A DNA stretch of 42,982 nt from a virus. The position numbers were made by a program, and so were the translations under genes. This document shows, in pieces, positions 8,999-16,443 of the stretch. The notes beneath the pieces were generated by a model, which ran no database searches, had not been told where the DNA came from, and saw only the letters and a program-made list of their open reading frames with translations. Location of the stretch: the IMG/VR virus record IMGVR_UViG_3300044529_000032, positions 1 through 42,982 of that record; one strand, 5' to 3'. Numbering within the stretch: the stretch's first letter is position 1; each line of letters opens with the position of its first letter.

Positions 8999-9583
8999 TT
9001 ACGGCGCGTCCCCGGCGCCGATCGACTGGAAGGTCATCGTTCCGGCACCCGTCACCGTCACCACGTAGTCTACGAAGGTCGCCGTCAGGATCGCGACGTG
9101 CCCGCCCAGCGTCACGCCACCCCCTGCGGTCAGCGTGCACGTCCCACCGGAGGTATTGAGAATCCGGCAGACGAACGAGGCACCGACCGCGAGCGTGGCG
9201 TCCGCGATCATCTGCGCCGCCGTGCGCGTCGTCAGCGTCGAAGCGGAGATCCCGGTGTATAGCGCGGCGACGAACTGCGCGCCCGTCAACTCGCCCGGTG
9301 TCGCGACATACGGGCCCGCCGTCGCCACCGTCGTGGACTTCGCGTGGAGCGCCAAGGCGACGAGCGCCGCGGTCGTGCTGACCGCGAAGGCGTCCGTGGT
9401 CACCTTGTTGGCGGTGACGGTCGCACTCACCGCCGCGGTCGCGGCGGCCGCCGTGGCCGCGTTCGTGACGACCGTAGCCGCCACCGCGGCCGTGGCTGGA
9501 GCGGCGGCCATCGCGAGGGACGCGAGCGTATCCAAGTCCGCGTTCGCTTCGATGGTCGTGTGGCCTACAAAGATTTGCGTCAT
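8999..9583 (-). CDS. Ala/Thr-rich structural protein, fibre- or decoration-like
   Basis: 194 residues from ATG 9583 (GGAG 6 nt upstream). Residues about 20-85 are almost entirely Ala, Thr and Val (for example ATVVTNAATAAAATAAVSA), giving a low-complexity helix or coiled shaft. Residues about 90-194 form a beta domain (GASFVCRILNTSGGTCTLTAGGGVTLGG, strands rich in Thr and Val), of the kind found at the tip or head-binding end of phage fibres. I do not recognise the exact family. It lies among tail genes and is probably a virion protein. Confidence 0.75.
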   Translation of the reverse strand: MTQIFVGHTTIEANADLDTLASLAMAAAPATAAVAATVVTNAATAAAATAAVSATVTANKVTTDAFAVSTTAALVALALHAKSTTVATAGPYVATPGELTGAQFVAALYTGISASTLTTRTAAQMIADATLAVGASFVCRILNTSGGTCTLTAGGGVTLGGHVAILTATFVDYVVTVTGAGTMTFQSIGAGDAP

Positions 9584-9613
9584 GTGCCGGCTCCGCCGGT
9601 CGAGGGGCTATCA

Positions 9614-10594
9614 CTATCCACGGTATACCACCATTTCCTGTTCGGGCGAGAGCAGCATGTCGAGCGCTGCGGCGCCGGAGTCACCCGAGGCGCCCTGGGC
9701 GGCGGCAAGGATCGCGGCCCGCTGATCGGCCGGAATCTCCTTCGACTGCGCCGCCAGCATCGCCGCGATGTCCGCGATGAGTTGCCCACAGAGCACGGCG
9801 GGCAACGTCAGCTCGTCGTCCAACGAGAGCAGTTTCGTCAGCCCGACATAGCTGATCTGGATGCCGTTGACGTTGTACCAGCGGTCGGCGGTGTTGCCGC
9901 CCGTGCTCGTCGCGGGAAAAAGTCCCGAGAAGGGGAGCATCGGCACCAAGCGATTGCCCGCCATGAACGCCAGCGGGTTCCGGCCGGGCAGGGCCGCATT
10001 GCGTTGCCGCTCATTCACCAAGTCGAGCGGGATGAACTGCTGGCTCCCGCCCGACGCGTTTGTGTAGACGACCATCGCGTTGATGAGCCGCACCATGTCC
10101 TGCGGGAGAGGGAACCCTTGGGCACCCCCGAGCAGGGCCAGCGGGTCCGACGCGATGGCAGGTTCGGACGGATCGAGGAACGGGACGCCGTTCTCGTTGA
10201 CGTGCATCGCCCACCCGTCCTGATTCTGCACACCGACATACGGGACGCCACGCGCGAAGCTCACGAGGAATCCGACCATCGGCACGTTCGGCGTCACCGC
10301 GTACTCGATGGCGGTTCCGACAATCCCCTCGATGGCGGCCCCGCCCTTGGCCAGCAACTCGTTCTGCCGCTGGTTCAGGAACAGCAGCACCGCCCCGTCC
10401 CCGAGCGCGATGTCGGTGAACGACCAGTGCCGGAGCCGCGCCGAGTCGATGATGATCCGCGCGGTCGTCGTCAGGAACGACGGCGGGGTGCCAAGTGAGC
10501 CGAACGGATTCGTCGCAATCGGTGGCAAGGTCGTATCCAGCGTCGGGACGCCGCCGACCAGCTGCAAGGTCCAGCCCGTCTGGTAAATACTCAT
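9614..10594 (-). CDS. Structural protein of unknown function between fibre and adaptor genes
   Basis: 326 residues from ATG 10594 with GAGGT 6 nt upstream. The N-terminal third has strands and a WSFTDIALGDGAVLLFLNQR segment. The middle contains helices with LVNERQRNAALPGRNPLAFMAG. The C terminus is helical and acidic (LTLPAVLCGQLIADIAAMLAAQSK, then an SGDSGAAALDMLLSPEQEM stretch). There is no signal peptide or membrane segment. Its place between the Gly-rich fibre and the Ala/Thr protein supports a virion role, possibly a neck or fibre-attachment protein. No family was recognised. Confidence 0.75.
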   Translation of the reverse strand: MSIYQTGWTLQLVGGVPTLDTTLPPIATNPFGSLGTPPSFLTTTARIIIDSARLRHWSFTDIALGDGAVLLFLNQRQNELLAKGGAAIEGIVGTAIEYAVTPNVPMVGFLVSFARGVPYVGVQNQDGWAMHVNENGVPFLDPSEPAIASDPLALLGGAQGFPLPQDMVRLINAMVVYTNASGGSQQFIPLDLVNERQRNAALPGRNPLAFMAGNRLVPMLPFSGLFPATSTGGNTADRWYNVNGIQISYVGLTKLLSLDDELTLPAVLCGQLIADIAAMLAAQSKEIPADQRAAILAAAQGASGDSGAAALDMLLSPEQEMVVYRG

Positions 10595-10601
10595 GCGGAC
10601 C

Positions 10602-11774
10602 TCACTGGAATTCCCAGACGATGATCATGCCGCCCTGTCCCGGGTAATCGCCCGCGACGAGTCCGCCGCCGCCTCCGGGGGCTTGCGGCGGCCGTTGGCC
10701 TCCACCACCCACGCCCACGCCACCATCTGCGACGCGGACGAACGACGAGCCGTGGCCACCGTGCGGTGCAGAGCCGCCCCATGCCGCACTCGTGACCGCC
10801 GTGTCGTTCGCCACTCCGTCTGAGCCGGGTTCGCCGGACAGCGTCAGGAGCGCCGTTGCCGTGCCACTACCGACGCCTCCAGCACCGCCAGAGGCGCCAG
10901 CCACCTTTCCACCGCCTGCGACGACGAGCGTTGCGTTGACGGACGAGTCCGCGCCGTCTGCTTGATCGGCATTTCCCGCCACGACGAGCGTGAGCACATC
11001 GCCCGGCGTGACGGGTAGGCTTGCCCAAGCATAGGCACCCCCACCGCCACCGCTGACCGTGGCGAAAGAGGGGTCGCCACCACCACCGCCGCCCCAGACT
11101 TCGACCTCGAGCCGCGTCACGCCCGCGCTCACCGTATGCGCGGTGGTGTTGGTCGTCTGCGCGGCGTAGCTACCGGTCGGCAGATACACGAACGGCACCC
11201 GCTTGGGCGGGGGAATCACCCCACCACCTGCCGCCAGCAACGCCGCGAGGTTCAGGTAGAGCCACGTCGGGACCGGCGGTGTCCCCCACATCACCAGAAT
11301 CTTCCCGTTCAAGTCGGCGGGCAACCGGATCGCGGGGGCGACCCCGGCCACGGGCACGTCGCCCATGATCATGTCGCCCTGCGTGGTCATCGGGTTGGCG
11401 ATGGCCGAGGCGGTGAGCGCGTCGATCTGCGATTGGAGCGAGGCCAGGGTCGCATCAATCGCCGTGATCTCGCCGTTGATCGTGGCGATCTCCCCGTTGA
11501 GCGTCGCAATATCCGCGAACAGGGTGGCGATGTCCGCGAGCATCGTCGCGATCTCCCCATTGATCGTAGCAATGTCGGCGAACAGCGTCGCGATGTCCGC
11601 TTGCGCGGTGCCGATATCGGCGGTGTTCGTGACGACATCGCCCTGCAGCGTCGTGATGTTGTTCTGGATCGCAACGATCACGGCCGTGAACGTGCCGACG
11701 GACGTGGTGTTCCAGAGCGCGTCCAAATCGGCCCGAGAGGCAAGGGCGGTATTGCCGATGAACTTCCCGCTCAT
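10602..11774 (-). CDS. Tail fibre with coiled-coil shaft and glycine-rich receptor-binding tip
   Basis: 390 residues; ATG 11774 overlaps the stop of a 28-residue ORF (ATGA). Residues about 45-120 are about nine near-perfect heptads (ADIATLF, ADIATIN, GEIATML, ADIATLN, GEIATIN) with Ile/Leu at core positions, a classic trimeric coiled coil. Residues about 200-390 are dominated by glycine runs (WGGGGGG, SGGGGGAYAW, GGGGLVAGDYPGQGG) interspersed with beta strands such as PGDVLTLVVAG. Glycine-rich loops of this type form the receptor-contact surface of T-even-type adhesins (gp38 of phage S16 and relatives). Host recognition is inferred. The repeats also make the DNA at 11430-11640 internally repetitive. 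Confidence 0.88.
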   Translation of the reverse strand: MSGKFIGNTALASRADLDALWNTTSVGTFTAVIVAIQNNITTLQGDVVTNTADIGTAQADIATLFADIATINGEIATMLADIATLFADIATLNGEIATINGEITAIDATLASLQSQIDALTASAIANPMTTQGDMIMGDVPVAGVAPAIRLPADLNGKILVMWGTPPVPTWLYLNLAALLAAGGGVIPPPKRVPFVYLPTGSYAAQTTNTTAHTVSAGVTRLEVEVWGGGGGGDPSFATVSGGGGGAYAWASLPVTPGDVLTLVVAGNADQADGADSSVNATLVVAGGGKVAGASGGAGGVGSGTATALLTLSGEPGSDGVANDTAVTSAAWGGSAPHGGHGSSFVRVADGGVGVGGGGQRPPQAPGGGGGLVAGDYPGQGGMIIVWEFQ

Positions 11775-11857
11775 GGGTGCCTGCCGTCCTCGCCGTCGTG
11801 TAGCACGGCGAGCCAGAGGAGCATGATGACCGCGAACAGGAAGAGTGCGCCGATCAC
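11771..11857 (-). CDS. 28-residue membrane peptide fused in the overlap chain
   Basis: A 28-codon frame starts at GTG 11857, sharing GTGA with the stop of the preceding gene, and ends in ATGA at the start of the tail fibre. The peptide begins VIGALFLFAVIMLLWLAVLH and closes with a charged DGEDGRHP tail, so it has one 19-residue membrane segment and a polar C terminus. The exact overlaps on both sides, the rule in this genome, are the main evidence that it is translated. The function is unknown. It might instead serve only to couple translation of the fibre. Confidence 0.6.
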   Translation of the reverse strand: MIGALFLFAVIMLLWLAVLHDGEDGRHP

Positions 11858-12126
11858 GGGGCGGCCGGTTTCGGTGGGGACTTCCGGATCACGCCCGTCG
11901 TGTTGTCGATCTCCTCGTCCGCTTTCAACCGGTAGCGCTTGACGAGGAAGCCCGCGTATCGCTGGTAGTGGATCGCGACTGCTTCGAGGGCCGCCTTCTT
12001 GGTGTTGAACGCGAGCTGCGCGTCCTGCACCGCTTCGTAAGCGACATCGACCGGCTTCGCCAGCGCCTGCAGCTTCGCGAGTTCGGGCGCGAGGATCTTG
12101 CGTTCCTTCTTCTTCGGCGTGCTCAT
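11854..12126 (-). CDS. Small helical protein, unknown
   Basis: 90 residues from ATG 12126, which overlaps the preceding stop (ATGA). The N terminus is very basic (STPKKKERK). The body is a long helix (LAKLQALAKPVDVAYEAVQDAQLAFNTKK) and the C terminus is proline-rich (RKSPPKPAAP). No known domain was recognised. The gene lies in a run of small genes between two fibre proteins and may encode a minor virion or assembly protein. Confidence 0.75.
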   Translation of the reverse strand: MSTPKKKERKILAPELAKLQALAKPVDVAYEAVQDAQLAFNTKKAALEAVAIHYQRYAGFLVKRYRLKADEEIDNTTGVIRKSPPKPAAP

Positions 12127-12350
12127 GCGATGTCCACCACGCCCGCGTAGCCCGTCTGCGCCTTGCCCCACGCGACGACGGCCGTTCTGAGCGCTACGAT
12201 GCCGGGGAAGGAGGCGAGCGGGCCCGTCACGTCGAACTGCTGGCGCGTGGTGACGTTGTTGAAGGCGTCTGTCACGTCCCGCTCGACGGCGAGGGTGAGG
12301 ACACCAGCTTGGGCGTCGAAGGTCGCGCGGAGAATCTTGGGGTTGGTCAT
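12123..12350 (-). CDS. Small beta-rich protein, unknown
   Basis: 75 residues from ATG 12350. It has alternating strands (KILRATFDAQAGVLTLAVERD) and a closing helix (FPGIVALRTAVVAWGK). The 3' end overlaps the next gene by ATGA. It is downstream of a fibre protein and translationally linked to the following gene. The composition fits a minor tail or decoration protein. No family assignment is possible from the sequence. Confidence 0.75.
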   Translation of the reverse strand: MTNPKILRATFDAQAGVLTLAVERDVTDAFNNVTTRQQFDVTGPLASFPGIVALRTAVVAWGKAQTGYAGVVDIA

Positions 12351-12359
12351 GGGAATCTC

Positions 12360-13364
12360 TTAGATGAGGACGATGGACTTCCACGCGCCCGAGACGTGGT
12401 TGTAGACCCACAGCTTGTTGTTCGTGGTGTCGAAGCGCATGGCCGACTGCTTGTCGGTCGCGTTGGTCGGCACGCCCGTCATCGCGCCCGCGACGGTCGG
12501 GAGAAACAGGAAGCCGACCACGTCCGTCGTGGCATACGTCGCGAGCGCGCCGTGGAGAGTGTCGCCCCCCGACTTCATCAGGGAGAGGGTGCTGAACCCA
12601 GCGCTAACCGGGACCTCGACCGCGCTGCGCCGAACGGTGCCGTCGTAATAGAGAAGTTTTACGCCGCCGGTTCCGCTCTCCCCAGACAGTTGTGCCCACT
12701 GCGGTGCCGGACCTGACGATAGCAGGATACCGGCGGAAAGTTCGCCCGCCCCGACCGTGAGCTGAAGGCTTCCGGCAAGGGAAGCCGACCTCAATGTGGC
12801 GACTGTCCCGTCATCAGTCACCGCGAAGTTGTCACGCGTATTCGCACTATTCCGTATCGCGAGTCCGTTCGTGGAGCCGCCGACGATACGGGCCGTGGCT
12901 TGCCCGGCGACGAGTTCCGTGATCCCGGTCGTCGTCCCCATCCGCATCTTCCACATATCGGCGGCCGTCTGCGTCGTAGCCCCGGACGCGATGACCTGAC
13001 CGCCTTGGAACGTCAGTCCGGCTGGCACCGCCGCGCCGGTCGAGAGGTTCGCGATGATGCGGAGCGAACCCGCCGCCGTATCCACGCCGACCGCTGCCGT
13101 GCCACTGACGGCATTGACCGCCGCACCAGCCGCGCCGCTCACCATGACACCGGTGACGTTGCCGGTCAGGTTGCCCGCGAACGCCGTCGCCGTGATCGTG
13201 GAGGCGAGGAACCCGACCGTCGCGAGCCATGTTGCGAGCGTCCCGAGCGTGACCTTTCGCGTGAGCGGAACCGTCGTCACGTTGATGGAGACCGGAACAA
13301 TGGTGGCCGTCGCATCAAGTACGCCGACCGCTGCCGCAGTCATCCCGGAAAATTTCGTTGCCAT
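12360..13364 (-). CDS. Beta-rich fibre/appendage protein
   Basis: 334 residues from ATG 13364 with AGGAG 8 nt upstream. The first 150 residues are Ala/Thr/Val/Gly-rich with alternating strand patterns (NLTGNVTGVMVSGAAGAAVNAVSG). The C-terminal 45 residues carry a motif typical of phage fibre ends: NATDKQSAMRFDTTNNKLWVY followed by SGAWKSIVLI. In known fibres such ends hold a small beta tip domain. This appears to be a second appendage besides the Gly-rich fibre. The role in adsorption is inferred. Confidence 0.82.
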   Translation of the reverse strand: MATKFSGMTAAAVGVLDATATIVPVSINVTTVPLTRKVTLGTLATWLATVGFLASTITATAFAGNLTGNVTGVMVSGAAGAAVNAVSGTAAVGVDTAAGSLRIIANLSTGAAVPAGLTFQGGQVIASGATTQTAADMWKMRMGTTTGITELVAGQATARIVGGSTNGLAIRNSANTRDNFAVTDDGTVATLRSASLAGSLQLTVGAGELSAGILLSSGPAPQWAQLSGESGTGGVKLLYYDGTVRRSAVEVPVSAGFSTLSLMKSGGDTLHGALATYATTDVVGFLFLPTVAGAMTGVPTNATDKQSAMRFDTTNNKLWVYNHVSGAWKSIVLI

Positions 13365-13376
13365 AGTCGGCTCCTC

Positions 13377-13526
13377 TTAGGCTTCGGTCACGAGCACGTC
13401 GCCCGTTTCTGTTTCCATCTCGATCCCGTCCTCGGTGATGATGATATTCGACGGTAACACGGCTTCTCCCTCGCCGTCTACCGTCGTGGCGAGAAGCTTG
13501 AATCCCACCGTCAGATTCGTCGGCAT
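13377..13526 (-). CDS. 49-residue acidic protein
   Basis: This 49-codon frame starts at ATG 13526 with AAGGA about 8 nt upstream and ends in TAA at 13377, leaving 12 bp before the next start. Residues 1-25 are beta-like (MPTNLTVGFKLLATTVDGEG), and the second half is acidic (ITEDGIEMETETGDVLVTEA). The good ribosome site and tight fit between neighbours support it. Nothing identifies its role. It may be a virion accessory protein. Confidence 0.65.
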   Translation of the reverse strand: MPTNLTVGFKLLATTVDGEGEAVLPSNIIITEDGIEMETETGDVLVTEA

Positions 13527-13539
13527 CGCCGTGTCCTTC

Positions 13540-13797
13540 CTACCAGCCCGCCACGATGCCGCTCGCCGCCGTCGCCGCCATCACCTTGATCCCGTTGATC
13601 GGATGCCACCCGACCGGCGCGTTCGGAAACGTCATCAGCGTGTTTCCCGGTCCCGCCAACGTCACCACCAGATCCCCGGCGACGCCGACGTACAGGCACC
13701 GGAACCCGTTGATGTCGCCGAGGACCGTCGTGTCGCTGGGCGTCACGGTCGCCGCCTCGTTGATCGGTCCCGCGAAGTCCCCGAACTTGGCCGTCAT
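13540..13797 (-). CDS. Spike-base-like small beta protein (RCAP_rcc01079-type)
   Basis: 85 residues from ATG 13797. The order AVTPSDTT..., CLYVGVAGDLVVTLAG, TLMTFPNAPVGWHPI and a final VMAATAASGIVAGW matches a widespread small phage/GTA protein known as the spike base protein family, with a Tyr-Val-Gly turn and a closing TAS-I-VA strand. In the Rhodobacter gene transfer agent this protein supports head spikes. The match is from memory of the pattern. It could also be a generic tail decoration domain. Confidence 0.8.
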   Translation of the reverse strand: MTAKFGDFAGPINEAATVTPSDTTVLGDINGFRCLYVGVAGDLVVTLAGPGNTLMTFPNAPVGWHPINGIKVMAATAASGIVAGW

Positions 13798-13800
13798 CGG

Positions 13801-14121
13801 TCAGCCCTCCAACGCTTTGAGAGACGCCGCCACCATCGCCTCGCGCTCCGCCAGCAAGGCGAGCCGATCGTCGTGCTCCTTCCGCATCGCGTCGCGCTCC
13901 TTCTCCAACTCACGCTCCACGGCGGAGAGCTGCTTCGCCTTGGACGCCAGTTCCGTCGCCTGCTTCCGGAGTTCCGCCTTGGCGGGCGGCTCCTCGTAGG
14001 CGACCATGCCCCGACGCGCGCGAATGTCCGCTTCGACCTCGTCGCCGAGTCCCACCTGCAACGCGCCCGACGCGAGATTGAAATCGTTCGGTCCGGAGAC
14101 CGGCTTCTGACTGACTCCCAT
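13801..14121 (-). CDS. Coiled-coil protein, probable minor virion component
   Basis: 106 residues from ATG 14121, with GAGGTG 6 nt upstream. The N terminus is mixed. Residues about 45-100 form a continuous charged helix (AELRKQATELASKAKQLSAV, then ERELEKERDAMRKEHDDRLA) with heptad-spaced Leu and Ala. It ends 3 nt before the start of the spike-base-like gene. It is probably a structural or assembly protein, without recognised family. Confidence 0.75.
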   Translation of the reverse strand: MGVSQKPVSGPNDFNLASGALQVGLGDEVEADIRARRGMVAYEEPPAKAELRKQATELASKAKQLSAVERELEKERDAMRKEHDDRLALLAEREAMVAASLKALEG

Positions 14122-14257
14122 GACACACCTCGAAAAGAAAGTGATCCGCGCCCCGCCACCATCCTTAGTCCATCACCGTTACCGCGTGTCGCTCTGCACA
14201 GTTCGGGCACCACCTACGTCCTTTCGCGTGGCACCCGAACAAGCAGCCGCAATCCCT
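14122..14257 (-). other. 136-bp interval with a cysteine-rich readthrough frame
   Basis: No conventional gene fits this interval. In the frame of the preceding gene (14258-14443) the sequence after its TGA stop remains open for 28 codons and encodes C-G-C-L-F-G-C-H, six residues, W-C-P-N-C-A-E-R-H and a stop TAA at 14167-14169. A separate start at TTG (fifth codon after the stop, with an AAGGG upstream) is also possible. The remaining bases hold the ribosome site of the next gene. Confidence 0.5.
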
Positions 14258-14443
14258 TCACACCTTGACTGTCTGCTTCGCGTTGAGCGAGATCGTGTCG
14301 CCCACCGCCCGAGTACCCATCGGCTCCTCGGTTACGAGCGTCACGTTGCAGTCCTCGTTTGCTGCGTCCTGCGTGGACGTGATGGTGCAAGGCACGTTCA
14401 CCTTGTCGCCAACGGCCAGCGGCTTTCCGTCTCGATCATGCAT
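14258..14443 (-). CDS. Small SH3/KOW-like beta protein
   Basis: 61 residues from ATG 14443, selected because AAGGAG sits 7 nt upstream. An upstream in-frame ATG lacks such a site. The chain is short strands with charged turns (KPLAVGDKVNVPCTITSTQD, then CNVTLVTEEPMG and GDTISLNAKQTVKV). The GDKV and GDTI turns recall small SH3-like barrels. A cysteine-rich open frame follows its TGA stop. The function is unknown; it lies within the structural cluster. Confidence 0.75.
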   Translation of the reverse strand: MHDRDGKPLAVGDKVNVPCTITSTQDAANEDCNVTLVTEEPMGTRAVGDTISLNAKQTVKV

Positions 14444-14468
14444 GTGTCGCTCCTTGTAATGTGGACTG

Positions 14469-14996
14469 TTATCGGTGAACAAGTTGGATCGTAACGGGAT
14501 AAAACTCGCTCACCCCGCCACCGGCTTTCGTGCCGGCGTGGTACTGCCGACTTGCCGCTTCTTCCGTCGCGTCATCGCCCGCGTCCATCGCCCGCTGATC
14601 CCGCTGGTCGTTCATGCGCTCCAGCCGTTCCCGGAGTCGCCGCGCTTCCGCGTGGTTCCACTGATCCGCCTGCCGCATGAACGTCACGACCCACGGCCCG
14701 AGCGGAGCATACTCCCCGTCCTGCGCCATCGCGGGTAATCCCGTCGCCACGTCCGTTGGCTTCGTGACGAAACATACTCTCGTCCAACTCCGCCACGGCG
14801 CCGTCCCTTGTCCATCGTCGCGGATGATCTCCCACAATCCCCGATAGATCGGGTTGATGACTTTCCCGACCGCATCGTAGCCGCCCCGTGTCTCCATGAC
14901 GGCCTTCGGTTCCCAGCGCACGTTGAGGAGCGGGTCCAGGAGTTGCAACTCCCGAACCACACTCTCAACGTCGATGCCCGACTGCGGCGCATCCAC
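14469..14996 (-). CDS. Structural-region protein of unknown function
   Basis: 175 residues from GTG 14996. The central part has strands and aromatic residues (GLWEIIRDDGQGTAPWRSWT, YAPLGPWVVTFMRQADQWNH), and the C-terminal third is a charged helix (RRLRERLERMNDQRDQR). There is no strong ribosome site, so the start could lie slightly downstream. Such proteins are common downstream of the capsid gene of environmental podoviruses, but I cannot name a family. Confidence 0.7.
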   Translation of the reverse strand: MDAPQSGIDVESVVRELQLLDPLLNVRWEPKAVMETRGGYDAVGKVINPIYRGLWEIIRDDGQGTAPWRSWTRVCFVTKPTDVATGLPAMAQDGEYAPLGPWVVTFMRQADQWNHAEARRLRERLERMNDQRDQRAMDAGDDATEEAASRQYHAGTKAGGGVSEFYPVTIQLVHR

Positions 14997-15010
14997 GATC
15001 TAGCGCACGA

Positions 15011-15244
15011 TCAGGTGTACGCCTGCACGACGGGCAACTCGCCACCGACCGGGCCGAGTGGTTCCGGGCCCGTCAGCGGACGGGAACTCGTGACGGACTG
15101 TCCGACCGGCACGATGGTGAACTTCCGGGACGGGTGCGCCGGCGCCAGGAGTGCCGCCTGTGTCGCGCACGCCGCCAGACTTCCCGAGAAGAACAGCCGC
15201 CCGCTCTGTTCGTCCCGAACTTCGTAGGTGCTGAACGTGCTCAT
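15011..15244 (-). CDS. Small virion-region protein, unknown
   Basis: 77 residues from ATG 15244 with AAGGAG 7 nt upstream. It begins STFSTYEVRDEQSGRLFFSG, contains a Cys in ACATQAALLA, and has a proline/glycine-rich C terminus (LTGPEPLGPVGGELP). There are no membrane segments. It lies between the decoration-like protein and the 175-residue gene. It is probably translated; the role is unknown. Confidence 0.75.
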   Translation of the reverse strand: MSTFSTYEVRDEQSGRLFFSGSLAACATQAALLAPAHPSRKFTIVPVGQSVTSSRPLTGPEPLGPVGGELPVVQAYT

Positions 15245-15264
15245 GGTCGTCTCCTTGGGTGCGC

Positions 15265-15756
15265 TTATCCCACCGCAATCGCGGTGATGGTGTAGGCGCC
15301 GGTTTCCGTGGTGCCGGTGCCAGCGACCTGCGTGGCGATCAGGGCATCGCCGCCCGTCAGCGTCCCGCCGAACGTGAACGTCGCCCCAGCCGCCGCCGTG
15401 ACGAAGATGCTCGTCGCCGCGAACTTGCTCACGCTGCCCGTCTGGCCGATGGACAACGTCGGGGCCGCGCCGTCGCCAGCCGCGAACACCGTCGTCACGT
15501 TCACGGTCACGATCACCTGTCGATCGTTCGCCGCCGCCGCGAGCAGCGCCTTGGTGCCTGTGTCCGTCTTGATCGCGGCCAGTGTCGCCGCCGCTAGCTT
15601 CGTCGGCTGCACCACGGCCACGTCGTTCGTCACCACCACGTCCCCCGTGATGGCGCTGGCACCGAGCAGCCCGTCGATCTCCAGGGCCTCGGCGGTCCCG
15701 TTCGGCCCCAGCGCATACCCGAGCGCCAAGAGCGTTGGTGCGGTCATGTTGCTCAT
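15265..15756 (-). CDS. Head decoration or fibrous capsid-associated protein candidate
   Basis: 163 residues from ATG 15756 with AGGAGA 7 nt upstream. Long runs of Thr, Ala, Val and Gly strands dominate (VIVTVNVTTVFAAGDGAAP, SIFVTAAAGATFTFGGTL). The composition and position two genes after the major capsid gene suggest a decoration protein that binds the shell. No family was recognised. A perfect hairpin at 15779-15811 lies just upstream of the ribosome site. Confidence 0.72.
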   Translation of the reverse strand: MSNMTAPTLLALGYALGPNGTAEALEIDGLLGASAITGDVVVTNDVAVVQPTKLAAATLAAIKTDTGTKALLAAAANDRQVIVTVNVTTVFAAGDGAAPTLSIGQTGSVSKFAATSIFVTAAAGATFTFGGTLTGGDALIATQVAGTGTTETGAYTITAIAVG

Positions 15757-15778
15757 CGGGTTCTCCTGTTAGTTGGAT

Positions 15779-15811
15779 GCGGGAGTCGGCCGAAAACGAA
15801 CCGACTCCCGC
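15779..15811 (-). promoter_or_regulatory. 11-bp perfect stem-loop between structural genes
   Basis: GCGGGAGTCGG (15779-15789) pairs with CCGACTCCCGC (15801-15811) around an 11-nt loop. In the transcript it lies between the stop of the 201-residue gene (15822) and the start of the 163-residue gene (15756). No T-run follows, so it is more likely an mRNA processing, stability or attenuation element than an intrinsic terminator. Confidence 0.7.
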
Positions 15812-15821
15812 GCCCGATGGG

Positions 15822-16427
15822 TTACGGCGTGATGAGAGACGCCAGACCGCAGTTCGCGTCCGGCCCGTCGTGGTACGCCGCCGTGACACCCGCGGCACCC
15901 AGCAACGTCGTGCCCGGCGTAAACACGTTCGTGGTGTTCGTGATGTCGAGGATGCCGACGATCACGGTCCCCGCTGGCGGAAGCGACGGCCAGCGGCAGG
16001 CATTCAGCGCCGCCGCCGCACTCGCGAAGTTCGCGATGACCTGATCATTCGACGGCCGCGCCGTGATCTTCGTCGTCGCGTTCGTCGCATCCCAGCAGAT
16101 CTGCTCCCGACGCACCGAGCCGATCGCCAGCGTGTTCGGATCGCCCGCCGCGAAGTCGGCCGCCAAGAGCAGCGGGTCCGTCGCCGTGAGCGAGGTGAGC
16201 ACGCCGTTGACCATCAGCTGCGTCGTGGCCGTGCTCTTGACCTGCGTCGTCACCGTGGCCGTGTTCAGCACCGGCGGCGCAACGGCGGCGGCCGCTACCT
16301 GCCACGCCGGCTTGTGCAGGCGGAAATACGCGTGTTCCCGCACCAGCGCGTCGATCTGAGCGATCAGCGTGCCGATGGGCCCGAGCTGCGCGTTCGGGTC
16401 GTTCTTGATCGTGTCGTTGACTGACAT
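15822..16427 (-). CDS. Capsid-associated beta protein, unknown
   Basis: 201 residues from ATG 16427 with GGGAGG upstream. The first 45 residues are helical (GTLIAQIDALVREHAYFRLH). The remainder is rich in Thr, Ala and Val strands (TATVTTQVKSTATTQLMVNG, GTVIVGILDITNTTNVF). It directly follows the major capsid gene, a frequent place for decoration or stabilising proteins. It is separated from the next gene by the 15779-15811 hairpin. The role is inferred. Confidence 0.75.
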   Translation of the reverse strand: MSVNDTIKNDPNAQLGPIGTLIAQIDALVREHAYFRLHKPAWQVAAAAVAPPVLNTATVTTQVKSTATTQLMVNGVLTSLTATDPLLLAADFAAGDPNTLAIGSVRREQICWDATNATTKITARPSNDQVIANFASAAAALNACRWPSLPPAGTVIVGILDITNTTNVFTPGTTLLGAAGVTAAYHDGPDANCGLASLITP

Positions 16428-16443
16428 GTTCGGCGCCTCCCGG

